Shown here: in pieces, positions 43,958 through 51,886 of the stretch | Layout: every line of letters begins with the position of its first letter | Numbering within the stretch: the stretch's first letter is position 1 | Assembly (NCBI RefSeq): GCF_023100725.1 | Contig: NZ_CP095501.1 | Coordinates: 3,658,001-3,722,000, forward strand | Source: Arthrobacter antioxidans | GTDB lineage: Bacteria; Actinomycetota; Actinomycetes; Actinomycetales; Micrococcaceae | Length of the DNA stretch: 64,000 nucleotides | Direction: 5' to 3' | The notes under the pieces: generated by a model | What the model was told of the DNA's origin: nothing | The model's database searches: none | Seen by the model: the letters and a program-made list of their open reading frames with translations, nothing else | Program-made: the position numbers and the translations under genes

Positions 43958-44988
43958 CAGGCCGCCACCCCCGCGGCGCGCAGGGAGGACCGCCCCGATT
44001 CCCAGGCCTCCATGATGTGCACCGTCATGAGGGTGTCGATCGCCAGACCGGCGGCCGCCCCGAACAGGACGTCCTCGAGCAGGCGCGGGTCCGACTCGAC
44101 GAGCCCGCCGGCCATGTCGCGCCCGGCGATCTGCTCGTGGACGGCGTCGGCCTCGACGTGCTCGTCGAAGTATTCCGTGACGGCCGGGCCGTACCCGTGG
44201 CGTTTGAAGCCCCGGGAGTACAGGCGGTTGGGCTGGGAGGAGGTCATCTCGTAGGCGGCGAGGTGCCCCACGATCGCACCCCGGAGGCGGCGGTGGAGGC
44301 CGAACAGCGACATGAGGTTGTTGACGGCGAGCGTGATCGCCGGCACGGCGTCGAGGTAACCGCCATAGGTGTCGTCCATGTCGAGTTCGCGCATGGTCCG
44401 GGCATAGAGCGCGGAGTGCATCCGTGCCGGCAGTCCGTTGCCGTACTCGTCCGCCTGGATCTCCACCATCGCGGCCTTCGAGCGACCGGTCAGCCGCGGG
44501 ATCGCGAAGGTATGCGGATCGGCTTCCCGCAGTTGGTTGACCGACTTGTGGACGAGGAACTCCCGCAGCTGGTCGTCCGTCGCGGACTTCGCCACGAAAC
44601 GGGACATGCTGGGACCGCCGTCCTCGCTGGTCATCCGGAACAGGTCTGCGCAGACCGCTTCGCTCGTGGGCTCTGGAGGGGTCCCGACGACGGTCTCGTC
44701 GCGGACCCTCTGCTCGAAGGCGGCCTCGATGCGGCGCCGGACCCGCAGGAGGTCCGCGTCCCACTCCCAGTCGTCACCCGCCCCGTCGATGCCGCTGTAG
44801 TGCAGTTCGTACAGGCAGAAGAGTGCGAGCTGGAGATCGTCGTCCTGCAGGATGTCCGGCGTTTGGGAGATCGACTCCTCTGCGAGCGCGTCGAGCCGGG
44901 CGAGGGAATCCTGCCCTGACTGCACGGACCCGGCGATGACGGACAGGACGAGGGCGCTGAGTTCTCCGCGCGGGGAGGGCTGGTGCAT
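43957..44988 (-). CDS. Iron-containing redox enzyme (heme-oxygenase-like diiron oxidase)
   Basis: 343 aa. All-helical HDO-type fold. Candidate diiron ligands: E in LYELHYSG with nearby H, E and D in EIQADEYGNG, and H/D/H in DEHVEADAVHEQIA. HDOs activate O2 to oxidise or cleave small molecules; the substrate is unknown. AAGAGG lies 4 nt before ATG 44988. A TAAG-type element at 45043-45054 is 55 bp upstream. Co-translated with the CDGSH gene. It could instead be an iron-storage-like oxidase. Confidence 0.85.
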   Translation of the reverse strand: MHQPSPRGELSALVLSVIAGSVQSGQDSLARLDALAEESISQTPDILQDDDLQLALFCLYELHYSGIDGAGDDWEWDADLLRVRRRIEAAFEQRVRDETVVGTPPEPTSEAVCADLFRMTSEDGGPSMSRFVAKSATDDQLREFLVHKSVNQLREADPHTFAIPRLTGRSKAAMVEIQADEYGNGLPARMHSALYARTMRELDMDDTYGGYLDAVPAITLAVNNLMSLFGLHRRLRGAIVGHLAAYEMTSSQPNRLYSRGFKRHGYGPAVTEYFDEHVEADAVHEQIAGRDMAGGLVESDPRLLEDVLFGAAAGLAIDTLMTVHIMEAWESGRSSLRAAGVAA

Positions 44989-45042
44989 CGGGGACCTCTT
45001 CTGTGGGCGGACGCGCCCCCGCTGAGCAGGGGCCGGTAATAG

Positions 45043-45054
45043 TAAGCATACTTC
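45043..45054. promoter_or_regulatory. TAAGYMTRCTT element (HDO-CDGSH promoter)
   Basis: TAAGCATACTTC, one mismatch from a full 12-bp palindrome. One of six copies in this cluster; 55 bp upstream of the HDO-like gene. Confidence 0.65.
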
Positions 45055-45096
45055 GCGTCCGGGGAGCAGGCGCCGACGACACCTGCCACGACACGG

Positions 45097-45143
45097 CGAC
45101 GCCGGACCGGCCGCGCCCTGGGGCGCGCGCCGATCCGGCGTCG
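45097..45143. terminator. Terminator after the DUF4383 gene
   Basis: Two-step hairpin: outer arms 45097-45106 and 45134-45143, inner arms 45112-45118 and 45121-45127. It is 50 bp downstream of the minus-strand DUF4383 stop. Confidence 0.75.
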
Positions 45144-45192
45144 TCGTTCATGCATTCAGCGCGTGCGGCTCCTCCTGGCGGAAGGGCCGGGG

Positions 45193-45654
45193 TCAGGCGC
45201 GCTTCGAGCTCGTGCGGGTGTCGCGGCTGAGAATCAGCGCGAGGGCGATCATGCCGACCGCGAGCACGAGGTGGAGCCAGTTGTCCGCGCTGTTCACCGG
45301 AACGAAGTTCGCTGCCGACTGCTGGTCGATGATCAGTCCGTAGATCCACAGGATCGCGTAGACGACACCGCCGCCCAGCAGGTAGGTGCGGGCGCCCGAG
45401 ACGGTCTTCGCCATCGCCAGGCCGGCGACACCGAAGAGCAGGTGGACGATGTTGTGGAGGATCGACACCTGGAAGATGCCGAGCAGCAGTGCTTCGGACT
45501 CGTGTCCGGCGAACATCATGCTGCTGTAGTTGGAGGTGATTCCCGGGATGAAGCCCAGGATCCCGACCAGCAGGAAGACGACGCCCACCGCCTGGGCGGC
45601 GCGTTGCAGAGTGGTACGGCCACCGTCCACCGTGCGATTGTTCGTGTTCGTCAT
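45193..45654 (-). CDS. DUF4383 membrane protein
   Basis: 153 aa, four membrane helices (about 20-40, 57-80, 88-107, 125-142). DUF4383 signature: LLVGILGFIPGITSNYSSMMF, SILHNIVHLLFGVAGLAMAKT. Function unknown; the family is widespread in actinobacteria near stress genes. It follows the Mn-catalase gene by 33 bp, with a GAGAAGGG site, so both belong to one operon. Confidence 0.9.
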   Translation of the reverse strand: MTNTNNRTVDGGRTTLQRAAQAVGVVFLLVGILGFIPGITSNYSSMMFAGHESEALLLGIFQVSILHNIVHLLFGVAGLAMAKTVSGARTYLLGGGVVYAILWIYGLIIDQQSAANFVPVNSADNWLHLVLAVGMIALALILSRDTRTSSKRA

Positions 45655-45687
45655 CAGAATGCCCTTCTCTCCATAGGCCGCGAACGT

Positions 45688-46569
45688 CTATTCGCGGTTC
45701 AGTTTGTCCTGCAGGGTGCCCGCCATCTTCTCGACGGTGTTCGGAATCTCGGTGGTGCCGTAGAACCGCGCATCGGGGTGGGTGGCCGGCGGCATGGGGG
45801 CGCTCGTCGTCGGGCCGTCGTGGTAGGTGAACTCGCCCTTGCCGTCCGGCGTGGGGCCGGAGGCCCAGCTGCCCTCGGACGCCGCCGTGCCGTCGGAGAA
45901 GTTGAGGTACTGGTACGCGACGCTCCGCTCTTCCTTCTTGAGGGGGAAGTTGCTCGGCACGGGGAGCTCCTCCATCTTGGACTCCTGCAGCTCCCTGGCC
46001 GCGGCCAGCCACTGGTTCTGGTGCATGGTGTCGCGGGCGAGCAGGAAGGACAGCAGGTCCCGGATCCCGTGGTCGTCGGTCATGTGATAGAGACGCGCCA
46101 CCTGCAGCCGGCCCTGCATCTCGGCGTTCGCATTGGCCGTGAAGTCGGCGAGCAGATTGCCGCTCGCGGTCACATAGCTCCCCTGCCACGGGTTGCCCAT
46201 GCTGTCCACCGGCCGTGCTCCGGCACCGGCGACGATGGCGTGCTGCATGTCCGTCCCACCGAGGACGGCGGCCACGGCCGGATCGGACTGGACGGCGTCC
46301 TCGGTGATCCCGAGCGGCGCCTTCTCGAGCAGCTGGGCGATCATCGTGGCGAGCATCTCGACGTGGCCGAACTCCTCCGCGCCGATCCCGAAGAGGAGGT
46401 CCCGGTACTTGCCCGGGATGTGCGCGTTCCAGGCCTGGAAGCTGTACTGCAGGGCTACGGTGATCTCGCCGTACTGACCCCCGAGCACCTCCTGGAGCTT
46501 ACGGGCGTAGACGGCATCGGGCTTGTCGGGGGTGGCTTTGTACTGGAGCTCCTGCTTGTGGAAGAACAC
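45688..46569 (-). CDS. Manganese catalase, copy 2
   Basis: 293 aa. Ferritin-like Mn-catalase with ligands in GGQYGEITVALQY, GAEEFGHVEML, ANAEMQGRLQVARLY and ARDTMHQNQWL. Removes peroxide. GTG 46569 has GAGAGGAAAG upstream. First gene of an operon with DUF4383. Two TAAG-type elements lie 116-190 bp upstream, shared with the divergent 46850 operon. The C-terminus differs from copy 1 (SEGSWASGPTPDGKGEFTY), so the two are diverged paralogues. Confidence 0.93.
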   Translation of the reverse strand: MFFHKQELQYKATPDKPDAVYARKLQEVLGGQYGEITVALQYSFQAWNAHIPGKYRDLLFGIGAEEFGHVEMLATMIAQLLEKAPLGITEDAVQSDPAVAAVLGGTDMQHAIVAGAGARPVDSMGNPWQGSYVTASGNLLADFTANANAEMQGRLQVARLYHMTDDHGIRDLLSFLLARDTMHQNQWLAAARELQESKMEELPVPSNFPLKKEERSVAYQYLNFSDGTAASEGSWASGPTPDGKGEFTYHDGPTTSAPMPPATHPDARFYGTTEIPNTVEKMAGTLQDKLNRE

Positions 46570-46684
46570 GGGTGCTTTCCTCTCGCGTCGGGGCCTCCGG
46601 GGAGGGCCCGCTCCTTCTGGAAGCGGCCGCCGGAGATCCTGTCGTGTCGATGCTAGCGACGCGTCGGCTCGTTCCGTAAGATAC

Positions 46685-46696
46685 TAAGTCTACTTG
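46685..46696. promoter_or_regulatory. TAAGYMTRCTT element (Mn-catalase/46850 promoter)
   Basis: TAAGTCTACTTG in an AT-rich stretch of the divergent region between Mn-catalase copy 2 and the LEA-like gene. Confidence 0.65.
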
Positions 46697-46736
46697 TTTT
46701 TATCTTGCATTTTCTGGAGAAAGAGCTTGCAAGAGT

Positions 46737-46758
46737 GAAGCTAAGCATGCTTAGCTTC
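46737..46758. promoter_or_regulatory. 22-bp perfect palindrome around TAAGCATGCTTA
   Basis: Best copy of the element: core TAAGCATGCTTA at 46742-46753 with five more paired bases on each side (GAAGC / GCTTC). About 57 bp from the copy at 46685. Confidence 0.75.
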
Positions 46759-46849
46759 ATGGACAAGTCCAGCACGAACTGCCGGACCATCGCATCGCGA
46801 ACACGATGGAGCATCCGCTTTAACGGCAATATCAACGTTAGGAACAACC

Positions 46850-47728
46850 ATGACTACGCAGAATTGGCCGCAGGATCCCCTGGTTCCCTCCACCACCGGG
46901 CCTGAGTCGTCCACCGCGGACCTCAGCACCCACGAGCTCGGCACCACAGAATTCTCCGGCGGCACCGCCGATTCCGGCGACTCCAAGAAGTCGGCGGCCA
47001 AGGACCAGGCCAAGAAGGTGGGCCAGGACGGCAAGGAAGCGGCGAAGAACGTCGCCGGCACCGCAGCAGCCGATGCCAAGGATGTCGCCGGCACCGCAGC
47101 CACCGAAGCGAAGAACGTCGCGGCCGAGGTCGGCTCGCAGGCGAAGGATCTCCTCGGTACCGTCACGTCCGAGGTCAAGAGCCAGGCCGGCACGCAGCAG
47201 CAGAAGATCACCGAAGGCATCCGCGGTGTCTCGGACGAACTGCGCTCCATGGCCGACAAGTCGGACAACCAGTTCGTGTCGGGTCTCGTCGAGCAGGCAT
47301 CACAGCGCACGGGATCGGCCGCCAGCTGGCTCGAGAACCGCGACGCCTCGGACATCCTCGAGGACGTCAAGGCGTTCGCACGCCGCAAGCCCGGAACCTT
47401 CCTCGCCATCGCGGCCGGCACCGGCCTCGTCGTCGGCCGCCTGACCCGCGGCGCCAGGGGCAACAGCGACTCGACCGGCACCACCGGTCGCCGTCAGGAC
47501 TCCTCCTCCGCAGGCACCGCCACGACGGGCGCCTACCCCGAGTACACCCAGGTCGGCTCGGACGCCTACAGCGGCGCTCCCGCCTCCTCGGGCTTCGGCG
47601 AGACGACCGGCGGACAGCACGTCGCCGGCTCCAACCCGGCCTTCGTCGATCCGACGGACGACTACCCCACCATCGCGCCAGGCACCCCTCCCGTGGGCAC
47701 CCTGCCGAATGACGGGGGCCTGCGCTGA
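46850..47728 (+). CDS. LEA-like / nutrient-deprivation-type protein
   Basis: 292 aa. Polar N-terminus, then a Lys/Ala/Asp-rich helical stretch with ~11-residue repeats (KDQAKKVGQDGKEAAKNVAG, DAKDVAGTAATEAKNVAAEV), typical of LEA_4 desiccation proteins. A short hydrophobic segment (FLAIAAGTGLVVGRL, ~176-192) is the likely membrane contact, and a disordered Gly/Ser/Thr tail follows. AGGAA precedes ATG 46850. First of three overlapping genes; divergent from Mn-catalase copy 2 across two TAAG-type elements. Confidence 0.8.
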   Translation: MTTQNWPQDPLVPSTTGPESSTADLSTHELGTTEFSGGTADSGDSKKSAAKDQAKKVGQDGKEAAKNVAGTAAADAKDVAGTAATEAKNVAAEVGSQAKDLLGTVTSEVKSQAGTQQQKITEGIRGVSDELRSMADKSDNQFVSGLVEQASQRTGSAASWLENRDASDILEDVKAFARRKPGTFLAIAAGTGLVVGRLTRGARGNSDSTGTTGRRQDSSSAGTATTGAYPEYTQVGSDAYSGAPASSGFGETTGGQHVAGSNPAFVDPTDDYPTIAPGTPPVGTLPNDGGLR

Positions 47729-48180
47729 TGAGTGAGGCATACACCGGCGGCGCCCACCAGGCCGCCGCCCCCCTGCCGACGGAGGCCGAGCAGCGCTCCG
47801 CCAGCGCGTCGGTGGGAGAACTGCTCGGGGAGGTGACGAAGGACCTCTCCAAGCTCATGCGCCAGGAGGTGGCGCTGGCCAAGGCCGAGGCCACCGAGTC
47901 GGCCAAGAAGGCCGGCAAGGGCGCGGGCATGTACGCCGGCGCAGCCGTCGGAGGCCACTTCGTCCTCCTGTTCCTGTCCCTCGCCCTCATGTGGGGTCTC
48001 GGTGCCTTCATGCCGCTCGGCTGGGCCGCCGTCATCGTGGCCGTCCTGTGGGGCATCGTCGCCGCGGTGCTGGCCTCCAAGGGCAAGAAGGAAATGCAGC
48101 AGGTCAAGGGTCTCCCCCAGACAGCGGAGACCATCCAAGAGATTCCGCCGACACTGAAACCAGGTGAGCACACACCATGA
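47728..48180 (+). CDS. Holin-like YqjE/DUF1469 membrane protein
   Basis: 150 aa. Amphipathic helix (SVGELLGEVTKDLSKLMRQE) then two membrane helices (~67-90 and ~96-118), the layout of actinobacterial Phage_holin_3_6/YqjE proteins. Not a phage lysis gene here: no endolysin or phage neighbour. The ATG overlaps the preceding stop (TGATG), and its own stop overlaps the next gene (ATGA), so all three genes are translated together. Confidence 0.85.
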   Translation: MSEAYTGGAHQAAAPLPTEAEQRSASASVGELLGEVTKDLSKLMRQEVALAKAEATESAKKAGKGAGMYAGAAVGGHFVLLFLSLALMWGLGAFMPLGWAAVIVAVLWGIVAAVLASKGKKEMQQVKGLPQTAETIQEIPPTLKPGEHTP

Positions 48181-48905
48181 GCCAGACGCCAGATGAGATC
48201 CGCGCCGATATCGAACGCACCCGCCAGGAACTGGGGACGGATGTCGACGCCATCGCCGACAAGGTGAACCCCGCGAACATCGCGCAGCGCCAGACCGACA
48301 AGGTCAAGCACAGCTTCAGCAACGTGAAGGAGACCGTCATGGGCAAGGCCGAGGACGTCAAGGATTCCGTGCTCGGCAAGGCCGAGGATGTCACGGGGAC
48401 CGTCAAGGACAAGGCCGGACACGCCAGGGACAAGACCGGCAGCGGCTTCGACAGCGGACTCGGCAGTGCTCACTCGGCGGCCGATTCCGCCCGGGACAAG
48501 CTCCAGCACGCCGGTCACGCCGTCCAGGGAGCACCCGGACAGATCTCGACCAAGGCAGCGGGCAACCCGCTCGCCGCGGGTCTGATCGCCTTCGGCGCCG
48601 GGCTCCTCCTGGGCTCGCTCATTCCTGCCAGCCAGAAGGAGCAGGAGGCCGCCGCCCAGCTCAAGGAGCAGGTGGCACCCCTGAAGGAGAAGGTCACCGA
48701 GGCAGCCAAGCACGTTGTCGAGGAAGTCCGCGAGCCGGCTCAGGAAGCGGTGCAGTCCGTCAAGGAATCAGCAGCCGACTCCGTGCAGACCGTCAAGGAC
48801 CAGGGCCAGCACGCCGTCGAGGACGTCAAGGGCGAGGGCCAGCAGGCCGCCAGTGACGTCAAGGGCAGCGCGCAGGATGCCAGGTCGAACGTTCAGCAGC
48901 GCTGA
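48177..48905 (+). CDS. DUF3618 protein
   Basis: 242 aa. N-terminal DUF3618 (TPDEIRADIERTRQELGTDV, DAIADKVNP), LEA-like amphipathic repeats (KAEDVKDSVLGKAEDVTGTV), one hydrophobic segment (~133-156), and a second charged helical region with VKESAADSVQTVKDQGQ repeats. Together with the two genes before it, this forms an envelope-stress type operon. Ends in a terminator at 48921. Confidence 0.87.
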   Translation: MSQTPDEIRADIERTRQELGTDVDAIADKVNPANIAQRQTDKVKHSFSNVKETVMGKAEDVKDSVLGKAEDVTGTVKDKAGHARDKTGSGFDSGLGSAHSAADSARDKLQHAGHAVQGAPGQISTKAAGNPLAAGLIAFGAGLLLGSLIPASQKEQEAAAQLKEQVAPLKEKVTEAAKHVVEEVREPAQEAVQSVKESAADSVQTVKDQGQHAVEDVKGEGQQAASDVKGSAQDARSNVQQR

Positions 48906-48920
48906 TCCACCCCGCACGGA

Positions 48921-48953
48921 CGGCGGCCACCGGATCCTCTCCGGTGGCCGCCG
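48921..48953 (+). terminator. Terminator of the 46850-48905 operon
   Basis: 14-bp perfect stem (48921-48934 with 48940-48953), 5-nt loop, 15 bp after the stop. It also separates the convergent isochorismatase gene. Confidence 0.85.
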
Positions 48954-48986
48954 CCGTCGTCCCACCCCGATGCGGGAGACCGCGCA

Positions 48987-49580
48987 TCATGCGAACAGGG
49001 ATTCTGCCTCCATCCGGTCGAGGACCGGCTGCCGGTACCCCACGGACATGATCTCCAGCATCGCTTCGGCGTACTGCTGGTTCGTGCTGCCGATCGCGTC
49101 GCGGGCGTAGCTGACGCGGAAGTCGTGGGCGAAGGCGTCGGCCCCTGTCTGCGCGACGCAGCTGTGCGTGGAGACCCCGGCGAGGACGAGGTGGTCCACG
49201 TCCAGCCCGCGGAGGCGCGCCGCGAGATCGGTGCCGAAGAAGGCACTGTCGCGTGCCTTCGTCACGACATCGATCCCGTCCACGCGCAGCCCCGCGACGG
49301 CGTCCGCCTGGCGGCTGCCGCGAAAGATGAAGCCCTGACCGTCGTCGAGCATCGACCGCGTCCAGGTCGAGCCGTCCCGCAGGTGCTCGGTGCGCGCCAC
49401 GAGCACGGGAGCCCGTCCGCGGCGCGCGGCATCGATCAGCCCGTTGCAGGCCGCGACGAGGGCCTCCTGCTGCACGGCGAGCGCCTCGTCCTCGAAGAAG
49501 GCGTTCTGCATGTCGATGATCAGCAGGGCAGTCCTTCCCCCATGTCCTCCGGCACCGGGCCCCGCCTCAGTCCATGGCAT
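48987..49580 (-). CDS. Isochorismatase-family cysteine hydrolase
   Basis: 197 aa. Catalytic triad visible: D in LLIIDMQNAFF, K in VVTKARDSAFFGT, and C in LAGVSTHSCVAQTGADAF. Members hydrolyse amides or isochorismate; cysteine hydrolases like this often act on nicotinamide-type or small amide substrates, but the target is unknown. ATG 49580 lies 14 bp inside the preceding gene, so they are coupled. The last residues (ESLFA) end at 48987. Confidence 0.88.
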   Translation of the reverse strand: MPWTEAGPGAGGHGGRTALLIIDMQNAFFEDEALAVQQEALVAACNGLIDAARRGRAPVLVARTEHLRDGSTWTRSMLDDGQGFIFRGSRQADAVAGLRVDGIDVVTKARDSAFFGTDLAARLRGLDVDHLVLAGVSTHSCVAQTGADAFAHDFRVSYARDAIGSTNQQYAEAMLEIMSVGYRQPVLDRMEAESLFA

Positions 49581-49950
49581 CCGGTGGTCCCCCGATCGCG
49601 CCCGCCGTCAGATCGATGAACGCACGTCCCTCGTCGTGGTGCAGCCCGCGCCCGAGCGACGGATCGAGGCTGATCAGCGAGGCTTCCTGGATCCGGACGG
49701 GCAGGGCCGGGGATGCCACACCTCCGAGGACGTCGGGATCGGCGGCCGGAGCCCCTGCGAGGCGTCTCACCTCGACCTCGGGCAGATTGGCCGCCAGCCC
49801 TATCTCGGCGTGCGTGAGGCCTGTGGCGAGGGCCTGCCGGATCGCCTCGCCGCAGGCGATCACCAGCCGGTCGCGCTCGAATTCGGCGTTCTCGAGGTCC
49901 GCGGCGGCGGTCATGACTTCATGGATGTACGGGGGGCGTGGTGCTGACAT
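49567..49950 (-). CDS. Hypothetical protein with HTH-like segment
   Basis: 127 aa, soluble. AIRQALATGLTHAEIGLAANLPEVEVRRLAG looks like a helix-turn-helix, preceded by LENAEFERDRLVIACGE. The C-terminal part is variable. AAAAGG lies 5 nt before ATG 49950. Overlaps the isochorismatase-family gene. I do not recognise a named family; a small regulator is possible. Confidence 0.7.
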   Translation of the reverse strand: MSAPRPPYIHEVMTAAADLENAEFERDRLVIACGEAIRQALATGLTHAEIGLAANLPEVEVRRLAGAPAADPDVLGGVASPALPVRIQEASLISLDPSLGRGLHHDEGRAFIDLTAGAIGGPPDAMD

Positions 49951-50380
49951 GAGTACCTTTTCACGGGGGCTCGGTGAGTCGGCCTCCCGCGTGGCGATGA
50001 AGGCTCCAGATCCTGCTCCGTGACCGGGTATGCCCGGGTGACCTACCGGCACTCGGAGCTGACGACTGCAGCAGATCCTTCGCATCAGAGGCGCGGGCGA
50101 GGCGATTCGAAGAAGAGTAGGCCGGTGGCTGGACCTCCTCCCATTGTACGGAAGCGGTCACTGCCGTGAAAAGTGATCCGTCACCGCGAGCACCCCGACG
50201 ATACGGCCTACGACGTTGCTCGACCCCCAAAAGCTAAGCCTACTTCCCATCGGGTACTAAGTATGCTTACTCTAGAGGCCGGTGGTCTCGGGGGCTCTTG
50301 CCCCCGGTGGAACCTCCCGGTGGAACGTACAGCCGAGAAATCCATACCCTCACAGTGAGATTACTCAGAAGGAGAAGGAA
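49951..50380. other. 430-bp divergent intergenic region
   Basis: No coding frame I can support. It contains the promoters of the 49950 gene (minus) and the PRC-barrel gene (plus), a GGGTAC (50252-50257) that resembles an alternative-sigma -10, and two TAAG-type elements at 50235 and 50258. Confidence 0.6.
50235..50269. promoter_or_regulatory. Two TAAGYMTRCTT elements, 23 bp apart
   Basis: TAAGCCTACTTC (50235-50246) and TAAGTATGCTTA (50258-50269, perfect palindrome outer arms). They bracket GGGTAC at 50252-50257, a layout that would let a bound repressor block initiation. Confidence 0.7.
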
Positions 50381-51259
50381 ATGATTACTCAGGAAAACAT
50401 CGACACCATGCTCGGCAACGGCGGCAACGTGCTCGGGTCGGACGGCGAGAAGATCGGCTCGATCGGCCAGGTCTACCTCGACGACCAGACCGGCGAGCCC
50501 AGCTGGGTCACGGCGAAGACGGGCCTGTTCGGCACCTCCGAGTCCTTCATCCCGCTCCAGGGCGCCGACGTCGAAGGCCATGACGTCCGGGTCCCCTACA
50601 GCAAGCACCAGGTGAAGGATGCCCCGCGCATCGAGTCCGACGGCAACCTCAGCCCGGAGGAAGAGGATCGCCTCTACCGCCACTACGAGATCGGCGGCGG
50701 CACCAGCGACCGCACCGACACGACCCACACCACCACTGACACGACCCGCACCACGACCGGGACCGCAGGCCGGAACGACCGCGACGTCGACATCGACACC
50801 ACCAGCCGTCACGAAGGCCGCACCGACACGGACCGCGCAACCGTGGGCCACGACACCTCCGGCCCCACCACGGATGATGCGATGACCCGCTCCGAGGAGC
50901 AGCTGCACGTCGGGACCGCGCGTCAGGAAGCCGGCCGCGCACGCATGCGCAAGTACGTCGTCACCGAGAACGTGACGAAGACCGTCCCCGTCAGCCACGA
51001 GGAAGTCCGCGTGGAACGCGAGCCCATCACGGACGCCAACCGCGGCGACGCGCTCGGCGGCCCGGCCATCAGCGAGGAAGAGCACGAAGTGACCCTCCAC
51101 GCCGAGCGCCCGGTGGTCGAGAAGGAAGCGGTCCCCGTCGAGCGCGTCCGCCTCGACAAGGAGACCGTCACCTCCAACGAGACTGTGAGCGAAGAAGTTC
51201 GCAAGGAGCAGATCGACGTCGACGGCGAAGAAGACACGCGTCGGGGCAACAACCTCTAG
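50381..51259 (+). CDS. PRC-barrel / DUF2382 (YsnF-type) stress protein
   Basis: 292 aa. N-terminal PRC-barrel (~1-85: GNVLGSDGEKIGSIGQVYLD, ESFIPLQGADVEGHDVRVPY), a Thr/Asp-rich linker with TTHTTTDTTRTTTG (~105-165), and C-terminal DUF2382 (~170-290: QLHVGTARQEAGRARMRKYV, PVSHEEVRVEREPI). YsnF-like proteins are general stress proteins, often induced by desiccation or oxidative stress. AAGGAGAAGG precedes ATG 50381. Confidence 0.92.
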   Translation: MITQENIDTMLGNGGNVLGSDGEKIGSIGQVYLDDQTGEPSWVTAKTGLFGTSESFIPLQGADVEGHDVRVPYSKHQVKDAPRIESDGNLSPEEEDRLYRHYEIGGGTSDRTDTTHTTTDTTRTTTGTAGRNDRDVDIDTTSRHEGRTDTDRATVGHDTSGPTTDDAMTRSEEQLHVGTARQEAGRARMRKYVVTENVTKTVPVSHEEVRVEREPITDANRGDALGGPAISEEEHEVTLHAERPVVEKEAVPVERVRLDKETVTSNETVSEEVRKEQIDVDGEEDTRRGNNL

Positions 51260-51271
51260 CATGTGCTGATC

Positions 51272-51306
51272 CAGGAGGACCCGGGGCATCGCCCCGGGTC
51301 CTCCTG
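51272..51306 (+). terminator. Terminator of the PRC-barrel gene
   Basis: 16-bp perfect stem (51272-51287 with 51291-51306) and 3-nt loop, 13 bp after the stop. Confidence 0.88.
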
Positions 51307-51369
51307 CCATTGGAGGGGCATCACCTGCCGCCTCCACGAAAGATCCTGCCCGTAGTGCAGGAATTATAA

Positions 51370-51381
51370 TAAGCCTGCTGT
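51370..51381. promoter_or_regulatory. Weaker TAAGYMTRCTT element upstream of the MarR gene
   Basis: TAAGCCTGCTGT, one mismatch to the 11-base consensus, 83 bp before the MarR start. TTATCT (51397-51402) could be the -10. Confidence 0.5.
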
Positions 51382-51463
51382 CTATTTCGGGTATTGTTAT
51401 CTAGAGTAAGTAGCAGGAACGAGCGGACCCACCGCTGACGACCGAGGGGAAGGACACGCTATC

Positions 51464-51886
51464 GTGCCTGAATTGAACGATTGGTCGACCAGCCGCCTGT
51501 TGACGACCGCGGCCCGCATCGTCGAGCACTCCTGGAACGAGAAGCTCCTGGGCATCGGCATCACCCACGCGGGACTCACGACTCTGGGAGTCCTCGAGCG
51601 CGAAGGCACGCTCACCGGCGTGCGGCTCGCCCAGCTGGTCCACGTTCAGGCGCAGACCGTGGGGCGAACCCTCGACCGTCTCGAGAAGCGGGGCCTCGTG
51701 ACCCGGCTCCGCAATTCGGCCGACCGGCGCAGCCAGCGCATCACGATCACGTCGGCCGGGCTCAAGGCCCTGGAGCGGGCCAAGAACATCGAGAACGAAC
51801 TGATGGCCGAGGACGGCCTGGCTTCCGAGGATCTGCGGAACCGCCTCAAGACGGTCATCAACGAGCTCGGGCCCAAGAAGGACTAG
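51464..51886 (+). CDS. MarR-family transcription regulator
   Basis: 140 aa winged helix. Recognition part GVRLAQLVHVQAQTVGRTLD, then LEKRGLVTRLRNSADRRSQRITIT, the wing with conserved D-R. Dimerises through terminal helices (TTAARIVEHSWNEKL). One Cys-free sensor region, so not an OhrR-type thiol switch. Starts with GTG 51464. The last three bases of its stop overlap those of dnaB on the other strand. I propose it binds the TAAGYMTRCTT sites at 45-51 kb. Confidence 0.92.
   Translation: MPELNDWSTSRLLTTAARIVEHSWNEKLLGIGITHAGLTTLGVLEREGTLTGVRLAQLVHVQAQTVGRTLDRLEKRGLVTRLRNSADRRSQRITITSAGLKALERAKNIENELMAEDGLASEDLRNRLKTVINELGPKKD

Noticed and set aside
47728..48180. Phage holin, hence a prophage
   Set aside because: No endolysin, capsid, integrase or attachment site nearby; the YqjE-type protein is a normal chromosomal membrane protein.
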